From JAJZQH01 sp041658465 (lineage in GTDB: Bacteria > UBA10199 > 2-02-FULL-44-16 > JAAZCA01), in contig JBBAAC010000018.1 in NCBI GenBank assembly GCA_041658465.1, positions 1 through 20,724 of the forward strand: DNA of 20,724 bases. Direction: 5' to 3'. Below, piece by piece: positions 15,083-20,724 of this stretch (position 1 is the stretch's first letter; every line of letters starts with the position of its first letter). The notes under the pieces were generated by a model. The model saw nothing but the letters and a program-made list of their open reading frames with translations. It was not told the DNA's origin and did not search any database. The translations under genes were made by a program, and so were the position numbers.

Positions 15083-16093
15083 TCACCGGCCTGCAAAGGG
15101 CAGGGCCGCGCCAAAGGCTATATACCGAAGCTGCAGGGTCGAGGGCCTTTTTGCCGACACGCCGAGCGCGGAGAGCGGGATGCGAAACTCGTATATCTTG
15201 TGCTGATAGTGCACCTTGTCGGTGTAGGCGTAGCCCTGCATACCCCACTCGGTATCCCTGGCCGAGACCCTGAACTCCCTCCAGCCCTGGGGCGTATTGA
15301 TGAGGATCGTTGCAAAGTCCTCGCCGCTGTCCCGGGTATTGTCCGGGGTGAAATCGATGGCGCCGTAGAGGTATTTGTAGTCGTTCCTCACATAGCCGTA
15401 CGCATACCCGCCCGGTTTTCCGTCTTTGGACCTGATCGGAATGATAAATGACGGCTCGTCCAGACGATCGGCCGTGGTAAAGGCGCCATCGACCTTGATA
15501 ACCCCGAAGCTGCGGTTGAGTTCGTAGCTGAAAGTGGCCTCTTCGCCGTTCCACGGATTGAGCCTGCTCGGGAAGGCGCAGGGTATCCCGGCGAAGGCAT
15601 CAGAATCGCGCTCCCGGCCGCTGATCGCCACCGTGATCGGGCCGTCGGCGCGGCTCGCCCCCTTGCCGTCGAATACGACCTCGACCGTGCGGCCCCTGGC
15701 GTCGATCACGTCGAAATCGGACTTATTGAGTTTCTGCGTGAGATCGTCGCCGGTATCTACATCAAAGGCCTTTGCCACCTTTATCTTCTTTTTCCCGACG
15801 ATCAAGGAAAGGCCGTCGAGGTCAGCGAGCCCCTGGGGGGCGTGCGAGATGCGGACCTTGTACTCGCCGTCGACATCGGGCAATGCGCCAGTGGCGTCGA
15901 TCGACGGTTCGCCGGACTGGGCGCCCGGGACGGAGCTGCCGCCCGCGGCCCAGCCGCCAGCACTTTTAAGGAGCAGCTGAAATCCGCCGCCTGCAGGCAC
16001 TCCTTTGGCGTTTGCGCGGACAGAGGCAAGAGATGGATTCGCTGCGCACAGGACAGCAGCCACGACGACGGCTGAGATGACGGTCGTCTTCAT
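15083..16093 (-). CDS. Secreted protein with CBM9/DOMON-like beta-sandwich
   Basis: A 336-residue exported protein with a signal peptide (1-23, ending near PSLA). Residues 25-180 are Gly/Asp-rich and mainly beta. Residues about 185-336 look like a beta-sandwich domain of the kind found in CBM9-like and DOMON modules: it has alternating strands with YKYLYGAIDFTPDNTRDSG (243-261), a GWREFRVSARDTEWG segment (271-285), and YQHKIYEFRIPLSALG (295-310), the last being the usual edge strand of such domains. These modules bind sugars, haem or other ligands; no specific ligand can be read here. The ATG has AAGGGGG upstream. It lies 34 bp after the small membrane protein gene on the same strand, so the two are probably cotranscribed. 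Assignment of the fold is an inference from pattern only. Confidence 0.85.
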   Translation of the reverse strand: MKTTVISAVVVAAVLCAANPSLASVRANAKGVPAGGGFQLLLKSAGGWAAGGSSVPGAQSGEPSIDATGALPDVDGEYKVRISHAPQGLADLDGLSLIVGKKKIKVAKAFDVDTGDDLTQKLNKSDFDVIDARGRTVEVVFDGKGASRADGPITVAISGRERDSDAFAGIPCAFPSRLNPWNGEEATFSYELNRSFGVIKVDGAFTTADRLDEPSFIIPIRSKDGKPGGYAYGYVRNDYKYLYGAIDFTPDNTRDSGEDFATILINTPQGWREFRVSARDTEWGMQGYAYTDKVHYQHKIYEFRIPLSALGVSAKRPSTLQLRYIAFGAALPFAGR

Positions 16094-16127
16094 AGTCCCC
16101 CTTCCGCGAAGGCCAATCGATTCGAGG

Positions 16128-16493
16128 CTAGGAGCTGTAGATGAGCAACGCGCCGATGCATGCCGCCAGTATGGCGACGAGGCGGCGGACGCGCTCGGTC
16201 CGGGCCTCCCACCACCCCATCACGGCATGCACGCGATCCATCCCGAGCACGAAGATGAGGATGCCGGATATCACCATGATCGCGCCAAAGGTCGCGGGGA
16301 CCCACACGAACATGGCCGCGCGACACGCCCAGATGAGCAGTCCGCCGATTATAATCCTGAGGACTCCCGCAAAATAGGCGCGTTTTCCGACCTTGGCGAA
16401 CGCCAGCACGCGAAGCATAAGCGAGGGCAACGCCGCGAGCAGGACACCCCAAATCACAATCAGAAGACCGATACTCTTGATGAGATAGACCAT
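16128..16493 (-). CDS. Small integral membrane protein, unknown
   Basis: I do not recognise the family. The 121-residue product has about four membrane helices (near 5-25, 42-58, 64-84 and 105-119), joined by short basic loops (KVGKRAY, RVHAVMGWWEARTERVRR), so it is an inner-membrane protein. A GGGGGG ribosome binding site sits a few bases before the ATG. A TATAAA box lies about 40 bases upstream, but no convincing -35 accompanies it. It precedes the secreted beta-sandwich protein by 34 bp. A plus-strand open frame across the same bases has no ribosome binding site and a composition typical of a reverse-strand shadow, so the minus-strand reading is preferred. Confidence 0.75.
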   Translation of the reverse strand: MVYLIKSIGLLIVIWGVLLAALPSLMLRVLAFAKVGKRAYFAGVLRIIIGGLLIWACRAAMFVWVPATFGAIMVISGILIFVLGMDRVHAVMGWWEARTERVRRLVAILAACIGALLIYSS

Positions 16494-16560
16494 GGTTCCC
16501 CCCGTAATTTTTATTAATTGTGTCTTTTATAGCAGATGGAGGAAGAGAATAAAATCGGGA

Positions 16561-16596
16561 ATCTCGATCTTTAATCGCCTTTCATCACATCGAGAT
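16561..16596 (-). terminator. Weak terminator-like stem after secA
   Basis: An 8-bp perfect stem ATCTCGAT/ATCGAGAT (16561-16568 with 16589-16596) with a 20-base loop begins at the secA stop codon. Downstream on the minus strand is TCCCGATTTTATT, a poor U-tract. It may attenuate or end secA transcription; the AT-rich stem and large loop make this uncertain. Confidence 0.3.
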
Positions 16597-19271
16597 CACG
16601 CCCCGTGGCATTTCTTGTATTTCTTCCCGCTCCCACACGGGCACGGGTCGTTGCGGCCGACCTTGGGCGTCTCGCGCTTCACGGTCTGCTGGCGGCGGCC
16701 ATGGTCGCCGCGCGCCTCCTCAGGCGCCTTTGCGTCAAAAGCCGTGGCCTCCTGGTGCTGCACCTGCATGGGCTGGCGGGGCCTCCCGCGCTCCTCGGCG
16801 CGCACGACGCTCTCCTCGCTCGTCACCTGCACGCGGAAGAGCTTGTTCACGGCGTCGGCCACGAACTGGTTCATCATGTTGCGGAAGAGGAGGAAGCCCT
16901 CCTTCTTGTACTCGAGTATCGGGTCCTTCTGCCCGTAGCCGCGTAGGCCAATGCCCTCGCGCAGGTGATCCATCGAGAGGAGGTGATCCTTCCAGAGGGT
17001 ATCCAGCGTCTGCAGGAGCAGGATGGTCTCGATGCGGCGCATGAGCTCCAGGCCGTTCTTCTGCTCCCTCTCGTCATAATGGGCGACGATCCTGTCGTAC
17101 AACGCTGTGCCGATCTCCTCCTGCGTCTTGATCCCTGCGGGCAGGTCGGACATGGAAAAAGGCATGTTGAACGTGGTGCGCACCTTCTCCTCAAAAGACG
17201 CCTGATCAAAATTATCGCCCAGCTTCTCCGGGACGCATGACTCGATGATCTCCGTGACCGTCTGATCGATCATGTCCAGCACCATGTCCTTGTTGCTCTG
17301 GTTGGTGAGGATATCGCGGCGGCGGGAGTAGACCGTCCGACGTTGCTGGTTCATCACGTCGTCGAACTCGAGCAGGTTCTTTCGGATCTGGAAGTTGTGT
17401 CCTTCCACTTTTTTCTGGGCGTTAGCGATGGCGCGAGAGAGCCACGGGTGCTCGATCTCGTCCTCCTCGCCCATGCCCATGCGTTCCATCAGGCCTGAGA
17501 TGCGCTCGCCGCCGAAGATGCGCAGGAGATCGTCCTCAAGCGAGAGGAAGAAGCGCGATGCGCCAGGATCGCCCTGGCGGCCGGAGCGGCCGCGCAATTG
17601 GTTATCGATGCGGCGGCTCTCGTGCCGCTCCGTACCGAGAATGAGCAGGCCGCCCGCGGCGATCACGTCCCTCTTCTCCTCGGCGCACTTTGTCTTGAAT
17701 TCCACCAGCGCTGCAGAAAACTCCTCCGGCGTGGCGTCCGGGCCCACCTGTGCGCGGGCCAGGAAATCGGGGTTGCCTCCCAGCAGGATGTCGGTGCCCC
17801 TGCCCGCCATGTTCGTGGAGATCGTGACAGCACCCTTGCGGCCCGCCTGCGCAACTATCTCGGCCTCGCGCTCGTGCTGCTTTGCGTTCAGCACGTGATG
17901 CGGCACGCCGAAGCGCTTGAGCATGTTTGCAAGGCGCTCCGACTTCTCTATCGAGATCGTGCCCACGAGCACGGGCTGACCCTTTTCGTGAAGCCCGCGG
18001 ATCGTCTCGACCGCTGCCCTGAACTTGGCCTCCTCGGTCTTGTAGACCCCGTCGGGGTTGTCGATGCGGATCATCGGCATGTGCGTGGGCGCCACCACCA
18101 CGTCGAGGTTGTAGATCTTCGCGAACTCCGCCGCCTCCGTGTCCGCAGTGCCAGTCATGCCCGCAAGCTTCTTGTACATGCGGAAGTAGTTCTGGAACGT
18201 GATCGTGGCCAGCGTCTGGTTCTCGTTCTCGATCCGAACGCCCTCCTTCGCCTCCACGGCCTGGTGAAGGCCATCGCTCCAGCGTCTGCCCGGCATAAGG
18301 CGGCCAGTGAACTCGTCGACGATGATCACCTCGTCGTCCTTCACGACATAGTCGACGTCGCGGTTGTAGAGCGCATGCGCGCGCAGGGCCTGGTTCACGT
18401 GATGCAGGATCGTGATGTTCTGCGGGTCGTATAGATTCTGGACGTTGAGCCTGCCCTCCACCTCGGTCACGCCTTCCTCGGTGAGCGCTGCGGTGCGCGA
18501 CTTCTCGTCGACCGTGTAGTGCTTTTCTTTCTTCAGATACGGGATGATCCCGTTGATGATGTAATAGAGTTCCGTGGACTGCTCGGCCTGGCCGGAGATG
18601 ATGAGCGGCGTGCGCGCCTCGTCGATGAGGATGGAGTCAACCTCATCCACGATGGCGTAGTTGAGCGGCCTCTGCACGAATTGGCCCGAGTCGAACTTCA
18701 TGTTATCGCGCAGATAATCGAACCCGAACTCATTGTTCGTGCCGTAGGTTACATCGCAGCTGTAGGAGACGCGGCGCTCCTCGTCGGTGAGGCCGTGGAC
18801 GATGTTGCCGACCGTAAGGCCCAGGAAACGGTAGAGCCTCCCCATCCACTCGGCATCGCGGTGCGCCAGGTAGTCGTTGACCGTGACGACGTGCACGCCC
18901 TTGCCATCGAGCGCATTGAGATAGACCGACAGCGTGGCCACCAGCGTCTTTCCCTCTCCGGTCTTCATCTCGGCGATCTTGCCGCGGTGGAGCACGATGC
19001 CGCCTACGAGCTGCACGTCGAAGTGGCGCATTCCCAGGGCGCGGATACCGCCCTCGCGCACCACCGCAAAGGCCTCGGGCAGGATATCCTCGATCGTGGC
19101 GCCATTTGCCAGCCTCTCCTTGAACTCCGCGGTCTTAGCCCGAAGCCCGTCGTCGGAGAGCTTCTTTATCTCCGCTTCAAATGAGTTGATCTGCACGACC
19201 AGGGGCTCAATGGACTTGAGCTCCCGCTCGTTCTGGGTTCCGAAGATCTTTTTGAGGAGATATTGGATCAT
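16596..19271 (-). CDS. secA: Preprotein translocase ATPase SecA
   Basis: SecA is the motor that pushes unfolded preproteins through the SecYEG channel at the inner membrane. The 891-residue protein has the Walker A motif MKTGEGKT (102-109), VVTVNDYLA (128-136), YGTNNEFGFDYLRDN (176-190), the Walker B DEVDSILIDEARTP (209-222), a helicase motif region TNMAGRGTDI, and the C-terminal zinc-binding tail with C877-P-C879 and C888-H889, which contacts SecB and phospholipids. The start ATG 19271 has AAGG about 8 bases upstream; an in-frame ATG 26 codons earlier adds a Cys-rich sequence not seen in SecA. It has its own promoter-like sequence after the terminator of the M23 gene. It exports the signal-peptide proteins in this window. 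Confidence 0.99.
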   Translation of the reverse strand: MIQYLLKKIFGTQNERELKSIEPLVVQINSFEAEIKKLSDDGLRAKTAEFKERLANGATIEDILPEAFAVVREGGIRALGMRHFDVQLVGGIVLHRGKIAEMKTGEGKTLVATLSVYLNALDGKGVHVVTVNDYLAHRDAEWMGRLYRFLGLTVGNIVHGLTDEERRVSYSCDVTYGTNNEFGFDYLRDNMKFDSGQFVQRPLNYAIVDEVDSILIDEARTPLIISGQAEQSTELYYIINGIIPYLKKEKHYTVDEKSRTAALTEEGVTEVEGRLNVQNLYDPQNITILHHVNQALRAHALYNRDVDYVVKDDEVIIVDEFTGRLMPGRRWSDGLHQAVEAKEGVRIENENQTLATITFQNYFRMYKKLAGMTGTADTEAAEFAKIYNLDVVVAPTHMPMIRIDNPDGVYKTEEAKFRAAVETIRGLHEKGQPVLVGTISIEKSERLANMLKRFGVPHHVLNAKQHEREAEIVAQAGRKGAVTISTNMAGRGTDILLGGNPDFLARAQVGPDATPEEFSAALVEFKTKCAEEKRDVIAAGGLLILGTERHESRRIDNQLRGRSGRQGDPGASRFFLSLEDDLLRIFGGERISGLMERMGMGEEDEIEHPWLSRAIANAQKKVEGHNFQIRKNLLEFDDVMNQQRRTVYSRRRDILTNQSNKDMVLDMIDQTVTEIIESCVPEKLGDNFDQASFEEKVRTTFNMPFSMSDLPAGIKTQEEIGTALYDRIVAHYDEREQKNGLELMRRIETILLLQTLDTLWKDHLLSMDHLREGIGLRGYGQKDPILEYKKEGFLLFRNMMNQFVADAVNKLFRVQVTSEESVVRAEERGRPRQPMQVQHQEATAFDAKAPEEARGDHGRRQQTVKRETPKVGRNDPCPCGSGKKYKKCHGA

Positions 19272-19303
19272 TATAATCGCCTTGCCTGGTTCAAGGTTGC
19301 GGG

Positions 19304-19332
19304 AGCATAGGGATGAGCAATGGCAAAGACAA
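19304..19332 (-). promoter_or_regulatory. Candidate sigma-70 promoter of secA
   Basis: On the minus strand TTGTCT (19327-19332) and TATGCT (19304-19309) are spaced by 17 bases; each agrees with 4 of 6 consensus positions. It lies between the M23 terminator and the secA start and would give a leader of about 25 bases. The spacing and place support it, the sequence match is only moderate. Confidence 0.4.
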
Positions 19333-19357
19333 GGGCAATTTAAGCGCATCCAGGCAC

Positions 19358-19386
19358 AAAAAAACCGACCGCGCGACGCAGTCGGC
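19358..19386 (-). terminator. Intrinsic terminator of the M23 peptidase gene
   Basis: Reading the minus strand, CCGACTGC pairs with GCGGTCGG (8 bp including one T-G wobble) around a 5-base loop and is followed at once by seven Ts. It starts about 20 bases after the M23 stop codon. This is a textbook rho-independent terminator and separates the M23 gene from secA. Confidence 0.9.
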
Positions 19387-19404
19387 TGATTAACGATAAA
19401 ACCA

Positions 19405-20361
19405 TTACATCTTGTTTGAGAGGTAGAGCATGGGATCTACCGGCACTCCGTCCACATGGATCTCGAAGTGGAGGTGGGGGCCGGAAGATCGGCCGGTGCT
19501 GCCGACCGCGGCGATCAAAAGGCCGCGCTTAACGCGCTGTCCCTCATCCACGTATAAGGCGGAACAGTGGCCGTACAACGTGGATATGCCGTAGCCGTGG
19601 TCTATAATGATAGCCTTGCCGTAACCTGCCTTATACCCGGTAAACGTCACCACTCCGTCGCCAGGGGCGGAGATAGGCGTGCCCACCGGTCCCGCGATGT
19701 CTATGCCGTCATGGATATGATTGCCGCCCCAGCTGCGCCTGTCGCCGAACTCCGATGTCACCCAGCCGCGCGTCGGCCATGCAGATGGGAGCGAAGACCA
19801 GAAATAGAGTTTGTCCTGCTGCTTGGAGAATACGGTGTGAAGCTTCTCCTCCACGGCGTCGTTGCGTTCTGTGAGCTTGCGGAGCGAAAGGTCGAGTCCT
19901 GCGGTAAGCGCCTTGGAGAAAGGAGACTTCCACATGCCCTCTCCCAACCGGAGCGGGGAGGTAGAAGGCATCTCAGGCAGGGATTCGGTCTCGTCGACAG
20001 GGCCCTGACCGACCCGATCGCCCCTGCCGATGCCTGCGGACGACTCGATCTTGGCGGCAAAGCGCTCCGTGCGCGAAATCGACTCCTCCAGCCCCTGCAG
20101 CCTGGAGAGCATCGATGCCCGCTCACGCATGAATTCAGCAGCCTGGATGCGGGTAGACTCAGTGCCCAGATAGGCACTCCTGTAGCAAAGCATGCCTATA
20201 AATGCTGCGCAGGAGATAAGGACTGCTGCGATTAGAGTGCCAGCCAAGAACTTCATCCCGCGCGCTGAGACATTCAGGCGCCTTATCCGGGACTTGTTCC
20301 GGGGCACTATTAATACGCTGAAGCGTTCCGCCGGCCGCTTTTTGATGTCGGTGTTACGCAA
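19405..20361 (-). CDS. M23 (LytM-type) peptidase, membrane-anchored
   Basis: A 318-residue envelope protein with a cytoplasmic basic start, one membrane helix (about 37-59), a coiled-coil-like region (about 70-110) and a C-terminal M23 metallopeptidase domain (about 200-310) that cuts peptidoglycan cross-links or acts as a regulator. The zinc and catalytic residues are all present: H217 and D221 in HDGID, H265 in LYGH, and H296-L-H298 in GPHLHFEI, so it should be active. The start given is TTG 20361, because residues FSVLIVPRNKSRIRRL before the helix match the usual N-terminal pattern of this family; the first ATG (codon 36) would remove it. A perfect TTGACA lies on the minus strand at 20477-20482, but its -10 is poor. 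The gene ends in a strong terminator. Confidence 0.93.
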   Translation of the reverse strand: MRNTDIKKRPAERFSVLIVPRNKSRIRRLNVSARGMKFLAGTLIAAVLISCAAFIGMLCYRSAYLGTESTRIQAAEFMRERASMLSRLQGLEESISRTERFAAKIESSAGIGRGDRVGQGPVDETESLPEMPSTSPLRLGEGMWKSPFSKALTAGLDLSLRKLTERNDAVEEKLHTVFSKQQDKLYFWSSLPSAWPTRGWVTSEFGDRRSWGGNHIHDGIDIAGPVGTPISAPGDGVVTFTGYKAGYGKAIIIDHGYGISTLYGHCSALYVDEGQRVKRGLLIAAVGSTGRSSGPHLHFEIHVDGVPVDPMLYLSNKM

Positions 20362-20582
20362 TGTCTATAGTCCGTTCTGATTGTCTTTCGGAACTTCTGA
20401 CTTCTGACCCAACTATTGAGTATCTGGAAAGAGCGAATGGCTTATTTGTAAAATGAGTAACAGACGCCTGCGGGTGTGTCAACAAAAGACGACCGATACA
20501 ATGTATTGATTTTTAAGCAAAAAATCATTTTTTAACAGCCGACTGACCCCCAAACTTGCCGCAGCGTGTCAGGATCGCGGGC

Positions 20583-20724
20583 TCAAAGCTCAACCGTGGA
20601 CTCGTCCGTGGAAGGCTTTTCAGTGTCCTCGTCGTCAAGCCCCGCCACCTCCGCAAGGACCACCGTGATATTGTCGTCGCCCCCGCGCTCATTTGCGATG
20701 TCTATGAGCCTGTGGACCGCCGGC
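20583..20724 (-). CDS. PP2C-type protein phosphatase, C-terminal end (partial)
   Basis: Only the last 46 codons are inside the window; the 5' part runs off the right edge. The translation reads LIDIANERGGDDNITVVLAE, where GGDDNITVV is the final motif of PP2C (PPM) Ser/Thr phosphatases, with the metal-binding Asp followed by Asn. After it comes a short acidic, Thr/Ser-rich tail ending DESTVEL and a TGA. PP2C enzymes of the PrpC/Stp1 type undo phosphorylation by Hanks-type kinases. The presence of three FHA domains upstream suggests phospho-threonine signalling in this region. The 221 bp between this gene and the M23 gene hold no other gene that I can see. Confidence 0.88.
   Translation of the reverse strand, partial: PAVHRLIDIANERGGDDNITVVLAEVAGLDDEDTEKPSTDESTVEL

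Noticed and set aside
17598..18434. Long plus-strand frames opposite secA (also 18519-19184)
   Set aside because: SecA is unmistakable on the minus strand; these frames have no motifs and shadow-type composition.
20507..20533. AT-rich hairpin TGATTTTT-loop-AAAAATCA followed by six Ts
   Set aside because: The T-tract is on the plus strand, where no gene ends; on the minus strand it lacks a U-tract, and the stem is nearly all A-T, so it is not a convincing terminator for the PP2C gene.
1..20724. CRISPR arrays, tRNA or rRNA genes, transposases and integrases
   Set aside because: I looked for regularly spaced repeats, tRNA-like ends and transposase frames on both strands and saw none.

Overview
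The window looks like a chromosomal stretch of a Gram-negative, moderately GC-rich bacterium of deltaproteobacterial type (Myxococcota, Desulfobacterota or Bdellovibrionota in current naming). This rests on the short single-chain aconitase, a non-flagellar type III secretion (T3SS) gene set apart from a conventional T3SS operon, many FHA, TPR and PEGA domains, a PP2C phosphatase, periplasmic signal peptides, and strong GGAGG/GGGGG-type ribosome binding sites. The phylum is an inference from gene content and has not been tested.

Layout. Positions 8-92 hold a palindromic repeat. Positions 100-3749 (minus) are a three-gene unit: GalT-like nucleotidyltransferase, a small secreted protein of unknown function, and aconitase. 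Positions 3847-6793 (plus) carry a cyclase-family hydrolase, an ADP-ribosylglycohydrolase coupled to it by an ATGA overlap, and an unrecognised 429-residue protein whose C-terminal motif faintly recalls the Fic/Doc/AvrB (Fido) fold. Positions 6837-15001 form a T3SS-like block: a large FHA-membrane-PEGA-TPR protein (minus), then after a 181-bp inverted repeat in the divergent intergenic region a plus-strand operon (TolB/FlgO-like plus TPR lipoprotein-free periplasmic protein, TPR protein, double-FHA tail-anchored protein), then a convergent sctV on the minus strand with its own promoter. sctV is broken into two reading frames between its seventh and eighth membrane helices; one extra base would restore a normal SctV of about 723 residues.

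Positions 15083-16493 (minus) hold a secreted beta-sandwich-like protein and a small four-helix membrane protein. From 16596 to the end (minus) are housekeeping envelope genes: secA, an M23 (LytM) peptidase with a clear intrinsic terminator, and the C-terminal end of a PP2C-type Ser/Thr phosphatase cut by the window edge.

How the genes may work together: SctV is the export gate of a T3SS; the FHA-PEGA membrane protein could play the SctD inner-ring role (SctD itself has an FHA-like cytoplasmic domain), the double-FHA and TPR proteins could form cytoplasmic and periplasmic scaffold parts, and the PP2C phosphatase a few kb away would be a natural antagonist for phospho-threonine readers. This is inference. 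Secretin, ATPase and needle genes are not in the window. The most notable items are this unconventional FHA/TPR/PEGA-plus-SctV module, the sctV frame break, the long inverted repeat in the divergent promoter region, and the unrecognised 429-residue protein beside an ADP-ribosylhydrolase.
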